Source: Enterobacteriaceae bacterium RIT693 (GTDB taxonomy: Bacteria; Pseudomonadota; Gammaproteobacteria; Enterobacterales; Enterobacteriaceae). From it: a stretch of DNA of 64,000 nt. The DNA is taken from contig WJYK01000002.1 in assembly GCA_009668225.1 (NCBI GenBank), positions 310,001-374,000 of the forward strand, given 5' to 3'. A program made the translations under genes and the position numbers. Under the pieces are notes generated by a model. The model was not told the origin of the DNA. It searched no databases and worked only from the letters and a program-made list of their open reading frames with translations. Position 1 is the stretch's first letter. Every line of letters begins with the position of its first letter. Positions 19,207 through 30,968 of this stretch are shown piece after piece.

Positions 19207-20121
19207 TCAGGCATGGTCATCAAGACGAATGATGATACCCCGCAGATAATCAAGCACCATCCTGTCACTCTCCGCCAGCGGTTTCCCCTTCAGCGCGACA
19301 GCGCCGACATCCATATAGGTCGAACTATCTTCGATCGTCTTTCTCATGACGCGTAGCCCCTCCAGCGACCAGGGGCGATAAACCAGATCGGATAAAATAG
19401 TGACGCCCTTTCCTTTTGCCACCAGGCTGCGCACGGTTTCAAAAGAAGTGGTGGTAAAGATGATATTCGGCCGCCCCCCTTTCGCCTGCCAGTGCTCGCA
19501 AATAACGTCCGGGTATTTATCGGTATCCAGCATGATAAAAGCGACATTTGCAATATCAGCCAGTTTCACCGCGGGCAGGTTGAGCAACGGATGCCCCTGT
19601 GACACCCACAGTCGGCGCTGGGAGCGAATAAAAGTTTCAATTTCCAGGCCGGAATCGTGGCTGATATTCGACGTAAGCACCAGGGCAAATGCCAGCGTCT
19701 TATGATGAAGCCGTTCGATAAGCTCCGCAGGATCGCCTTCAACAAAGCGAAGGGTCATCAGCGGGAAGTGCTGCTCGACCTCGCTAATGATTGCCGGCAG
19801 CAGGTAGGCGGAAAGCGTTTTAGCAATGCCGATAGTTATCTCGCCGCGCGTCAGTTCAGGCTGGTACTGCAAGTCTTCTATCGCATGCTGGCTGTCGCTA
19901 ATAATTTTCTGTGCATGAAGTAAAAAACGCTCACCGCCCGCCGTAAGCTGGATGCCTTTGGGCTGACGCAAAAAAAGCTGACTATTCAGCGCCTCTTCCA
20001 GATTACGCATAGCAACCGTCATTGATGACTGCGAAATATGGCAGCGTGACGCCGCTTTAGAGATCTGTTTCGTCTGTGCTAACGCGATGAAAAATTCAAG
20101 TTGCCGCAGAGTAAACTTCAT
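19207..20121 (-). CDS. LysR-family regulator of the divergent DMT transporter
   Basis: 304 residues from the start at 20121 (MKFTLRQLEFFIALAQTKQISKAASRCHISQSSMTVAMRNLEE, the winged helix-turn-helix), with a typical effector domain from about residue 90 (GEITIGIAKTLSAYLLPAII). A frame extension to 20175 is unlikely. It is divergent from a drug/metabolite exporter gene, the usual arrangement for a dedicated regulator. A 22-bp sequence overlapping its start codon is repeated in the shared spacer. Not an orthologue I can name. Confidence 0.87.
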   Translation of the reverse strand: MKFTLRQLEFFIALAQTKQISKAASRCHISQSSMTVAMRNLEEALNSQLFLRQPKGIQLTAGGERFLLHAQKIISDSQHAIEDLQYQPELTRGEITIGIAKTLSAYLLPAIISEVEQHFPLMTLRFVEGDPAELIERLHHKTLAFALVLTSNISHDSGLEIETFIRSQRRLWVSQGHPLLNLPAVKLADIANVAFIMLDTDKYPDVICEHWQAKGGRPNIIFTTTSFETVRSLVAKGKGVTILSDLVYRPWSLEGLRVMRKTIEDSSTYMDVGAVALKGKPLAESDRMVLDYLRGIIIRLDDHA

Positions 20122-20305
20122 AGATAAAAACGATACCTTTAAATAAAAAGGATGAATTAGCTTTGCATTGACCACGCACTTATCATTTTCCCATCAACAG
20201 CAAAGCGACTAACCCTCTAAAGGTTGAGCCGTTATGCGCTTACCATCTCATCAACCTTTCATGCTGGCAGTATGGATCATCATCTTCATAGATAAAAGCG
20301 ATACC
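20116..20305. promoter_or_regulatory. Duplicated 22-bp element in the LysR/DMT spacer
   Basis: A 22-bp sequence at 20116-20137 recurs as a direct repeat at 20284-20305 with one A-to-G change. Its core is CATAGATAAAA(A/G)CGATACC. The first copy overlaps the LysR start codon; the second lies 45 bp before the transporter ATG. Each contains a T-N11-A pattern. Paired sites at both start regions suggest operators for the regulator; an alternative is a small local duplication. Confidence 0.55.
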
Positions 20306-20349
20306 AGACTGAATAACGATTGCCCGCATGACATTATGGAAATCAAGCT

Positions 20350-21273
20350 ATGCCGTATTTACTGCTCAGCCTCGCCGCTCTGTTCTGGGGAGGTAACTAT
20401 GTTGTGGGTCATATCCTGGTGGCTCAGGCCGACCCTATTGTCCTCTCAGAAGCCCGCTGGCTGCTTACCGCTGTTCTGCTTATGGGGCTTTACGCCTCAC
20501 AGGTTAAAAAGCAGTGGCCGGAGATGCTAAAGGCTAAAGGAACGGTATTTTTTCTGGCGCTATGCGGCCAGGTGCTGTTTCCGGTGACCTTATATATAGG
20601 GCTGCAATACACCTCGTCCCTCAACGCCGCCATTTATTTGTCGACTACCCCTGCGCTCGTTCTGCTCATCAATAAGCTGGTATTCAAAGAAGTCATTTCC
20701 CGCCGCAACATAGCGGGCGTCTTATTGAGTTCCCTTGGCGTGATGTATCTGGTGATGCAGGGAGATCTTCTGCATCTTGAAACGCTGAAGAATCTGAATA
20801 AAGGGGATGCGTGGACAATGGGTTCCGCGGCAAGCTGGGCGCTTTATTGTGCATTTTTGCGGACTAAGCCCAAAACAATTGGCGGTAATGCCTTCGTTGC
20901 CGTCAGCGCCGGAATCGGGGCACTGGCGCTTATACCATTGCTTGCGTTCACGCTTTTATACCAACCGCTGCCGCCCGCAGGACACTACCTGAATGCCGGT
21001 TTTTTATCCGGGCTGGCCTACCTGGTTATTTTCCCTTCCTGGCTGGCTTATCTGCTGTGGAACAAAGGTATTTTGGCGATTGGTGCCACACGCGGTGAGA
21101 TTTACTCACACCTGATCCCACTGAGCGGCGGCGCATTTAGCATTCTGTTTCTGAATGTTCCGCTGCACGCGTTTCATCTGGTCAGCGCATTGTTCATCAC
21201 CGCAGGAATAACGCTTTGCTCGGCTGCGGCAAAAAAAAGCCGCCCTCTCGGACGGCTTTCGCAAAACAGCTGA
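20350..21273 (+). CDS. DMT-superfamily (EamA) transporter
   Basis: Inner-membrane exporter of the drug/metabolite transporter type. It has ten hydrophobic segments in two EamA repeats; the first opens LLLSLAALFWGGNYVVG and includes RWLLTAVLL, the second opens WTMGSAASWALYCAF. The 307-residue length is usual. The substrate cannot be told; such transporters often export amino acids or metabolites. The 3' end of the coding sequence contains the terminator of pntB on the other strand, which forces the C-terminal KKSRPLGRLSQNS. Confidence 0.87.
   Translation: MPYLLLSLAALFWGGNYVVGHILVAQADPIVLSEARWLLTAVLLMGLYASQVKKQWPEMLKAKGTVFFLALCGQVLFPVTLYIGLQYTSSLNAAIYLSTTPALVLLINKLVFKEVISRRNIAGVLLSSLGVMYLVMQGDLLHLETLKNLNKGDAWTMGSAASWALYCAFLRTKPKTIGGNAFVAVSAGIGALALIPLLAFTLLYQPLPPAGHYLNAGFLSGLAYLVIFPSWLAYLLWNKGILAIGATRGEIYSHLIPLSGGAFSILFLNVPLHAFHLVSALFITAGITLCSAAAKKSRPLGRLSQNS
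21231..21259 (-). terminator. pntAB terminator embedded in the transporter coding end
   Basis: On the minus strand a stem (AAAGCCG and CGGCTTT arms) is followed by eight T residues (plus-strand A run 21231-21238). It lies 17 bp or so past the pntB stop and wholly within the last codons of the convergent DMT gene. Confidence 0.8.
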
Positions 21274-21276
21274 CGC

Positions 21277-22668
<1,392 letters not shown>

Positions 22669-22675
22669 TTACCCC

Positions 22676-24755
<2,080 letters not shown>

Positions 24756-25700
24756 ATGAATATCAAGAACACCCTTCTGGCGTCAGCTCTTATTTCCGTA
24801 ACTTCGCTGTCCGCTCAGGCTGCGACCGAACTGACTCCAGATCAAGCAGCTGCTCTTAAGCCGTACGAGCGTATTACCGTCACGGGCCGCTTTAATGCTA
24901 TCGGCGATGCTGTCACTGCCGTTTCTCGCCGTGCGGACGACATGGGCGCTGCGTCGTTTTATGTCCTGGACACCAACTTCATCGGCGAAAGCGGCAACGC
25001 CCGCGTTGTTGCTGATGTCTACAAAGCCGATGCGCCAAAAGCCGACGCGGTAAAAAATCGCGTGATTAACGGTATCGTTGAACTGCCAAAAGATCAGGCC
25101 TTCAAGCTTGAACCTTTTGATACGGTGACCGTTCAGGGTTTTTATCGCAGCCAGCCTGAAGTCAACGACGCCATCACTAAAGCCGCGCGAGATAAAGGTG
25201 CTGCCTCCTTCTTCATCGTACGCCAGGTAGATGCAAACCAGGGGGGTAACCAGCGCGTCACGGCATTTATCTATAAAGCCGATGCCAAAGAGCGTGCGGT
25301 TCAAAGCCCTGATTTACTGCCAGCCAACTCCGAAGCTGGCAAAGCCGCACTAGCCGCAGGTGGTGAAGCCGCTAAGCAGGTAGAGATCCCTGGCATTGCC
25401 TCTTCCGAAGCGCCATCCAGCGATGTTGGCCGTTTCTTCGAGACACAGTCTTCTAAAGGTGGACGTTACACTGTCACTCTTCCTGACGGTACTAAAATTG
25501 AAGAGGTGAATAAAATCACCGCCGCGCAGATGGTGCCATTTGATAACGTTCAGTTTACAGGCAACTACGGCAACATGACCGAAATCTCTTACCAGGTAGC
25601 GAAACGCGCCGCCAAGAAAGGGGCGAAGTTCTACCACATCACCCGCCAGTGGCAGGAGCGTGGTGGCAACATCACCATCAGCGCTGACCTGTTCAAATAA
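24756..25700 (+). CDS. ydgH: Periplasmic DUF1471 triple-repeat protein YdgH
   Basis: 314 residues, as in E. coli YdgH. It has a Sec signal peptide (MNIKNTLLASALISVTSLSAQA) and three DUF1471 (YhcN) domains at about residues 35-90, 112-168 and 255-314. Each begins with a (Y/F)(E/D)xxTVTGxF-like strand and ends with (K)GAxxFYxxxxW/D patterns. YhcN-type proteins are periplasmic stress or biofilm proteins; the exact role of YdgH is unclear. Divergent from pntAB, with its own terminator. Confidence 0.95.
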   Translation: MNIKNTLLASALISVTSLSAQAATELTPDQAAALKPYERITVTGRFNAIGDAVTAVSRRADDMGAASFYVLDTNFIGESGNARVVADVYKADAPKADAVKNRVINGIVELPKDQAFKLEPFDTVTVQGFYRSQPEVNDAITKAARDKGAASFFIVRQVDANQGGNQRVTAFIYKADAKERAVQSPDLLPANSEAGKAALAAGGEAAKQVEIPGIASSEAPSSDVGRFFETQSSKGGRYTVTLPDGTKIEEVNKITAAQMVPFDNVQFTGNYGNMTEISYQVAKRAAKKGAKFYHITRQWQERGGNITISADLFK

Positions 25701-25718
25701 GATACACCCATTACCTGA

Positions 25719-25744
25719 GGGCAGCGAAAGCTGCCCTTTTTTTT
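25719..25744 (+). terminator. ydgH terminator
   Basis: Perfect 7-bp arms GGGCAGC/GCTGCCC with a GAAA tetraloop (25719-25736), followed by eight T residues. Confidence 0.93.
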
Positions 25745-25887
25745 AGCATTCAGTTCATTTTACAGCACAGCGCATTGCAAGCAGTGTTCACACTCCGTAA
25801 AATCCCGCGCCTTAGCGTGATCCTCCATTTATATGCGTAAAAGCAAAATAATTATGCTGGATCCCTTCCTACCTCTACAGGATGCCT

Positions 25888-27270
25888 ATGGAAAAGAAAC
25901 TTGGCCTCGCCGCGCTAACCGCGCTGGTATTAAGCTCCATGCTCGGTGCCGGCGTATTCAGCCTGCCGCAGAATATGGCAAGCATCGCGAGTCCGGCGGC
26001 GTTGCTGATCGGCTGGGCAATCACCGGCGTAGGTATTCTATTATTAGCTCTGGCGATGCTGGTGCTCACCCGACTACGCCCGGACCTGGACGGCGGGATA
26101 TTCACTTATGCCCGCGAAGGTTTTGGCGAACTTATCGGCTTTTTCTCCGCCTGGGGTTACTGGCTCTGCGCCGTGATAGCCAACGTGTCTTACCTGGTGA
26201 TTGTCTTCTCGGCGCTCAGTTTCTTTACCGACACGCCGGCATTACGCCTTTTTGGCGACGGCAACACCTGGCAGTCTATCGTTGGTGCATCTTTGTTGCT
26301 ATGGATGGTGCACTGGCTGGTGCTGCGCGGTGTACAAACCGCGGCCAGCATCAATCTTGTTGCGACGCTTGCCAAGCTCCTGCCGTTAGGCATGTTCGTC
26401 GTACTGGCTGCGATGGCCTTTAACCTGTCGACCTTCTCGCTCGATTTCACCGGGATCAAGCTTGGCGTTCCCGTCTGGGAGCAGGTGAAAAATACCATGT
26501 TGATTACCCTGTGGGTATTTATCGGCGTGGAAGGTGCTGTCGTGGTATCGGCCCGCGCACGTAATAAAAAAGATGTTGGCAGAGCGACGTTGCTGGCGGT
26601 GGTTGCTGCTCTCGGCGTGTATCTGCTGGTCACGCTGCTTTCACTTGGCGTAGTCGCTCGCCCGGAACTTGCGGCAATGCGTAATCCGTCGATGGCAGGC
26701 CTGATGGTCGAAATGATGGGACCGTGGGGCGAAGTGATTATTGCCGCCGGGTTAATTGTTTCAGTGTGTGGCGCTTACCTGAGCTGGACCATTATGGCGG
26801 CCGAAGTTCCACTGCTGGCGGCAACCCATAAAGCCTTCCCCAAAATGTTCGCTCGCCAGAATAAAAACAATGCCCCGTCGGCCTCCCTTTGGCTTACGAA
26901 TATCAGCGTGCAGGTGTGCCTGGTGCTTATCTGGCTTACCGGGTCTGACTACAACACGCTGCTGACCATTGCTTCAGAAATGATTCTGGTGCCCTACTTC
27001 CTCGTTGGCGCCTATCTGCTAAAAATTGCTACCCGTCCGCTGCACAAAGTCATTGGCGTAGGTGCCTGTCTTTACGGCCTGTGGCTACTTTATGCGTCAG
27101 GCCCGATGCATCTGCTGCTTTCGGTAGTCCTGTATGCTCCTGGATTGCTGGTGTTTATTTATGCGCGCCGTACCCATACGCACGAAAAATCGCTAAATTT
27201 AAAGGAAAGAACCGTTATTTGCCTGATGCTGCTGGCAGCATTTCCGGCAACATGGATGCTGGTGGGATAA
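25888..27270 (+). CDS. ydgI: Basic amino acid/polyamine antiporter family protein YdgI (ArcD-like)
   Basis: Twelve-segment APC-superfamily antiporter, 460 residues from 25888, as in E. coli YdgI. This start has AGGA 5 nt upstream, whereas the ATG at 25882 overlaps it. MEKKLGLAALTALVLSSMLGAGVFSLPQNMA carries the GAGVF unwound-helix substrate motif of the family. Proposed to exchange arginine and ornithine by analogy with ArcD; no arc genes are nearby. Followed 54 bp later by folM on the same strand. Confidence 0.92.
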   Translation: MEKKLGLAALTALVLSSMLGAGVFSLPQNMASIASPAALLIGWAITGVGILLLALAMLVLTRLRPDLDGGIFTYAREGFGELIGFFSAWGYWLCAVIANVSYLVIVFSALSFFTDTPALRLFGDGNTWQSIVGASLLLWMVHWLVLRGVQTAASINLVATLAKLLPLGMFVVLAAMAFNLSTFSLDFTGIKLGVPVWEQVKNTMLITLWVFIGVEGAVVVSARARNKKDVGRATLLAVVAALGVYLLVTLLSLGVVARPELAAMRNPSMAGLMVEMMGPWGEVIIAAGLIVSVCGAYLSWTIMAAEVPLLAATHKAFPKMFARQNKNNAPSASLWLTNISVQVCLVLIWLTGSDYNTLLTIASEMILVPYFLVGAYLLKIATRPLHKVIGVGACLYGLWLLYASGPMHLLLSVVLYAPGLLVFIYARRTHTHEKSLNLKERTVICLMLLAAFPATWMLVG

Positions 27271-27324
27271 TTTAGTGACGTCCCCGGCAGCTATTTTCTA
27301 CGGCAGGATTAGGGGAGTACCGCT

Positions 27325-28035
27325 ATTAACCGTCCAATTCTTATCACCGGTGCCGGGAAACGCATTGGCCTGGCGCTGGCACAGCATTTTATCGCACAGT
27401 CACAGCCATTAATTATCAGCTACCGTACCCGTCACTGTGCTATCGACGCCCTTGAGCAAGCCGGTGCGGCCTGCCTTTATGCCGATTTTTCGAGCGATAA
27501 GGGTATTCTTGAATTTGCTGAACGCGTGAAATCACTCACGCCTTCGCTGCGGGCCGTCATTCATAATGCCAGCGAGTGGCAGCCGGAGAGCCGGGATACC
27601 GCACTGAGCGACACGCTACACGCAATGATGCAGATTCACGTCGCTGCACCTTACTTACTAAATCATGAGCTGGAAATCCTGCTGCGGGGTCATGGCCAGG
27701 CAGGCAGCGACATCATCCACTTTACCGATTATGTCGCCGAACGCGGCAGCGATAAGCATATTGCCTATGCCGCCAGTAAAGCCGCGCTTGAAAATATGAC
27801 GCAATCCTTCGCGCTGAAGCTGGCACCGGAAGTCAAGGTCAACGCTATTGCGCCTGCGCTCATTATGTTTAACGACGGGGACAATGCAGAGTATCGTCAG
27901 CGTTCGCTAAATAAATCGCTGATGAAAATCGCTCCGGGTGAACAAGAGATAGTGCGTCTGGTTGAGTATCTGCTGACCAGCCGCTATGTCACCGGCAGAA
28001 GTCACGCAGTAGATGGCGGCCGCCACCTTCGCTAA
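27325..28035 (+). CDS. folM: Dihydromonapterin reductase FolM, apparently with an AUU start
   Basis: Short-chain dehydrogenase that makes tetrahydromonapterin and has minor dihydrofolate reductase activity. The Rossmann motif ILITGAGKRIGLALA opens the protein; catalytic YAASKAALENMT and the end VTGRSHAVDGGRHLR match FolM. No ATG, GTG or TTG is available before the Rossmann motif. An in-frame TAG at 27310-27312 limits the choice, and ATT at 27325 sits 7 nt after AGGGGAG. With that start the protein has 236 residues (about 240 in E. coli). The next in-frame GTG, at 27526, would delete the cofactor domain. Confidence 0.85.
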   Translation: MNRPILITGAGKRIGLALAQHFIAQSQPLIISYRTRHCAIDALEQAGAACLYADFSSDKGILEFAERVKSLTPSLRAVIHNASEWQPESRDTALSDTLHAMMQIHVAAPYLLNHELEILLRGHGQAGSDIIHFTDYVAERGSDKHIAYAASKAALENMTQSFALKLAPEVKVNAIAPALIMFNDGDNAEYRQRSLNKSLMKIAPGEQEIVRLVEYLLTSRYVTGRSHAVDGGRHLR

Positions 28036-28112
28036 AACTGTTTACTCGCCATTAATGGTGTAATCTATTGCATCATTGTATGTTCAATTTTTATAAGCCG
28101 ACGCGGCAGGTT

Positions 28113-28841
28113 ATGAGCAAAATAGTTTACGTGGAAGACGACCCGGAAGTCGGAGGCCTGATTGCCGCCTATCTCGGGAAACACGACATCGATGTTATTG
28201 TCGAAACTCGCGGCGATCGCGCCGAAGCGGTTATCCAGCAGCAGCAGCCAGATTTGGTGCTGCTCGATATAATGCTTCCGGGGAAAGACGGAATGACATT
28301 GTGCCGGGATTTACGACCACAATGGGATGGCCCAATTGTGCTGCTAACCTCGCTGGACAGTGACATGAACCATATCCTGTCGCTTGAGATGGGAGCTAAT
28401 GACTATATTCTGAAAACGACGCCGCCGGCGGTCCTGCTGGCTCGTCTTCGTCTGCACCTCCGCCAGCGAGTTTCTGCCCAACAAACGGCTGACACCACGG
28501 CCGGCAATCTAAAACCCCACAAAGCTATCCGTTTCGGCACGCTTTGCATCGACCCGCTTAACCGCCAGGTCACGCTGGGGGATGACAACGTGGTGCTGTC
28601 CACTGCCGATTTCGATCTACTATGGGAGCTGGCCACCCACGCAGGCCAGATAATGGATCGTGATGCGCTACTGAAAAATCTGCGCGGCGTAACCTATGAC
28701 GGAATGGATCGTAGCGTTGATGTCGCGATTTCTCGTCTGCGTAAAAAACTGCTTGACAACGCCACGGAGCCTTTCCGCATTAAAACCGTACGTAATAAGG
28801 GTTATCTGTTCGCCCCGCACGCCTGGGAAAGTGAAGCCTGA
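28113..28841 (+). CDS. rstA: Response regulator RstA
   Basis: OmpR-type response regulator of the RstBA system. Receiver domain residues 1-115: acidic pair in VYVEDDPEVGG, phospho-acceptor Asp in LVLLDIMLPGKDG, Thr in VLLTSLDS, Lys in YILKTTPP. The winged helix C-terminal domain runs from about 140 to 240 (RSVDVAISRLRKKLLDN, IKTVRNKGYLFAPHAWE). Start 28113 gives about 242 residues; the frame extends to 28068 without family support. In E. coli rstB follows directly, but here about 700 bp containing another gene intervenes. The ydgC gene found upstream in E. coli is absent. Confidence 0.95.
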   Translation: MSKIVYVEDDPEVGGLIAAYLGKHDIDVIVETRGDRAEAVIQQQQPDLVLLDIMLPGKDGMTLCRDLRPQWDGPIVLLTSLDSDMNHILSLEMGANDYILKTTPPAVLLARLRLHLRQRVSAQQTADTTAGNLKPHKAIRFGTLCIDPLNRQVTLGDDNVVLSTADFDLLWELATHAGQIMDRDALLKNLRGVTYDGMDRSVDVAISRLRKKLLDNATEPFRIKTVRNKGYLFAPHAWESEA

Positions 28842-28880
28842 TGAAACGCCTTCGGTTGTTTGCCGGAGGCTAATATAAAT

Positions 28881-28900
28881 AAACCCGCAGAAGCGGGTTT
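28881..28900. terminator. Hairpin after rstA
   Basis: Perfect 8-bp arms AAACCCGC/GCGGGTTT with an AGAA loop, lying between rstA and the convergent small membrane-protein gene. The T content after the stem is low on the plus strand, so it may be a weak terminator. It still separates rstA from rstB transcriptionally to some degree. Confidence 0.6.
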
Positions 28901-28912
28901 AGGCGCGGTAAG

Positions 28913-29266
28913 TTAACTGTTTATTCTAATATCCAGGAATGAGAGCAAATCCACGTCGTAGGTCGCTCTGGCAGCATCATTAATAGCCGTGAGGAAGAAG
29001 CCATAAGGCGCTTCTTTTGCATCATGCACAATGTACACAAAGCTCTGTTTGCCATCATTGGCGTCGCAACTGATTTTCCACCCCTCGTCTGTATCTTCCA
29101 CGCTGGAGCAGTGCTGTGGCCCATAACTATATGAAAGGTAGGACTCAAGCCTTTCCTGTGCGCCAGAAACAAAAGGCGGAGTCGAGAAAAAACTGAGTTG
29201 GATAACCAAAATAGCAGCTACCGAAGCGGTGAGTGCAACGGCCCCCAATATCCATTTACTTTTCAT
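28913..29266 (-). CDS. Hypothetical membrane-anchored protein inserted between rstA and rstB
   Basis: I do not recognise this protein. From the start at 29266 it has 117 residues; an ATG at 29278 would add four. An N-terminal hydrophobic anchor (WILGAVALTASVAAILVIQLSFF, residues 4-26, preceded by MKSK) is followed by a soluble, probably periplasmic domain with two cysteines (GPQHCSSVEDTDEGWKISCDAND) that could form a disulfide. It lies on the opposite strand to rstA and rstB. Separating a two-component pair that is adjacent in E. coli marks it as an insertion or a lineage-specific arrangement. Confidence 0.65.
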   Translation of the reverse strand: MKSKWILGAVALTASVAAILVIQLSFFSTPPFVSGAQERLESYLSYSYGPQHCSSVEDTDEGWKISCDANDGKQSFVYIVHDAKEAPYGFFLTAINDAARATYDVDLLSFLDIRINS

Positions 29267-29549
29267 TTCTAAGTCCATAGTGATTTAACGCGTGGACAAT
29301 TTATCAGATTTATCTCACTTTAAAACTACCAGAATTTTGTTTTTGGGAAAATTTATTGCTATGTAAAACTCATAATACACCATTAATATCATGGGGTTAT
29401 TTATATAACATGGAGATATTTGGCCAACTTCGACACACGCCGGATGGAATTACATTCCTGTATCAGCACATCGGTAGATATAATGCCCCCATAGCGCCCC
29501 CAAGGGTGAAGGTAATATAATCAACCCATTGATTTTACGGTAAAGCTTA

Positions 29550-30845
29550 ATGAAAAAGCTGTTTGTACAGTTTTATCTCCTGCTGTTCGTCTGCTTCCTG
29601 GTGATGACCATGCTGGTTGGCCTGGTGTATAAATTCACCGCAGAACGTGCTGGACGGCAGTCACTTGATGACTTAATGAAAAGTTCGCTTTACCTGATGC
29701 GTAGCGAGCTGCGCGAAATTCCCCCGCGCGACTGGAATAAAACCATCAACGATCTCGACCTGAACCTCTCGTTTAAGCTCAATATCGAGCCGATGAGCAA
29801 GTTTAAACTTGATGATATTGCCGCCCGCCACCTGCGCGAGGGGGAAATTGTGGCGCTGGATGAGGAATACACGTTTATCCAGCGTATCCCACGTAGCCAC
29901 TATGTGTTGGCGGTTGGCCCTATTCCTTATCTGTTTTATCTGCACCAAATGCGGCTGCTGGATATTGGTCTGATTGCTTTTATTGCCATCTCACTCGCCT
30001 TCCCCGTGTTTATCTGGATGCGCCCGCACTGGCAGGATATGCTCAAGCTGGAAAACGCCGCCCAGAGGTTTGGTAAAGGCCATCTTGATGAACATATCCA
30101 CTTTGATAATGCCTCAAGCTTTGAGCGGTTAGGTATCGCCTTTAACCAAATGGCCGATAACATCAATGCGTTAATAGCCAGCAAGAAGCAGCTGATAGAC
30201 GGTATTGCGCATGAGCTGAGAACCCCACTCGTTCGCCTGCGCTATCGCCTCGAAATGAGTGATAATCTGAGTGCGGAAGAGTCTCAGGCGCTGAATCGCG
30301 ACATCGGCCAGCTGGAGGCACTGATTGACGAGCTGCTGACCTACGCACGTCTTGACCGTCCGCAGACCGAACTTCATCTTGCACACGTGAAATTTGCCAC
30401 CTGGATGGAAACCCATATCGCCGACGTGCAGCTTATTCATCGCCAGCGTCAGATTGCCCTCGATACCGACACCGCTACCGCCATCGACTATGGTGCGTTG
30501 GATCTTCGCCTGATGGAGCGAGTCACCGACAACCTGATCAACAACGCCCTGCGCTACAGCCAACAACAGCTGCGCATCAGCCTGTGGCGTGAAGGTGATA
30601 TTGCAAATCTACAGGTTGAGGATGACGGCCCCGGTATCCCGGAAGACGAACGTGCCCGCGTTTTCGAACCTTTTGTTCGCCTCGACCCTAGCCGCGACCG
30701 TGCAACCGGTGGCTGCGGTCTTGGCCTTGCGATAGTGCACTCCATCGCCGTTGCTATGGGCGGACACGTTACCATTGACAGCAGCCCTCTGGGCGGTGCC
30801 AGCTTCCGTTTTTCATGGCCGGTCAACACCACTTACCTTTCCTGA
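29550..30845 (+). CDS. rstB: Sensor histidine kinase RstB
   Basis: Inner-membrane sensor kinase partner of RstA, 431 residues. A transmembrane segment at about 5-27, a periplasmic sensor domain to about 135, a second segment at about 136-157, a HAMP linker, then the phospho-acceptor H box GIAHELRTPLVRLRYRLE, N box LINNALRYS, D box DDGPGIP and G box GGCGLGLAIV. Its own promoter must lie in 29279-29549, since rstA is followed by a hairpin and an opposing gene. That region contains the palindrome GTTATTTATATAAC at 29397-29410. Confidence 0.96.
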   Translation: MKKLFVQFYLLLFVCFLVMTMLVGLVYKFTAERAGRQSLDDLMKSSLYLMRSELREIPPRDWNKTINDLDLNLSFKLNIEPMSKFKLDDIAARHLREGEIVALDEEYTFIQRIPRSHYVLAVGPIPYLFYLHQMRLLDIGLIAFIAISLAFPVFIWMRPHWQDMLKLENAAQRFGKGHLDEHIHFDNASSFERLGIAFNQMADNINALIASKKQLIDGIAHELRTPLVRLRYRLEMSDNLSAEESQALNRDIGQLEALIDELLTYARLDRPQTELHLAHVKFATWMETHIADVQLIHRQRQIALDTDTATAIDYGALDLRLMERVTDNLINNALRYSQQQLRISLWREGDIANLQVEDDGPGIPEDERARVFEPFVRLDPSRDRATGGCGLGLAIVHSIAVAMGGHVTIDSSPLGGASFRFSWPVNTTYLS

Positions 30846-30853
30846 AATCGTGC

Positions 30854-30882
30854 GGCCCGGCATGTTCTACCGGGCCATTTTT
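30854..30882 (+). terminator. rstB terminator
   Basis: Seven-bp arms GGCCCGG (30854-30860) and CCGGGCC (30870-30876) followed by ATTTTT. Confidence 0.8.
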
Positions 30883-30937
30883 CCCCTGCTAAACAAAGGC
30901 GGCGCGATTGCTGAAGTTTGTTTCTGTTGCTACAATT

Positions 30938-30960
30938 TATTCGTATGTTGTAACTAAACA
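30938..30960 (+). promoter_or_regulatory. Replication terminus site (Ter) in the tus promoter
   Basis: GTATGTTGTAACTAAA is identical to the 16-bp core of E. coli TerB, and the G at consensus position 6, whose paired C forms the Tus lock, is kept. It ends 8 bp before the tus ATG, as TerB does in E. coli, where bound Tus represses its own gene. With this orientation forks moving left to right in the window meet the non-permissive face. Confidence 0.93.
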
Positions 30961-30968
30961 GAGTGCCT

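Noticed and set aside
20234-20530. 98-codon frame overlapping the DMT gene start
   Set aside because: It shares sequence with the clear transporter frame and has no family resemblance.
25833-26423. 196-codon frame overlapping ydgI
   Set aside because: Shifted frame over the well-supported antiporter gene.
28039-28055. Possible PhoP box (TGTTTA-N5-CATTAA) before rstA
   Set aside because: rstA is a PhoP target in E. coli, but the second half-site matches poorly and no -10 lies at the expected distance. A position-weight-matrix scan would decide.
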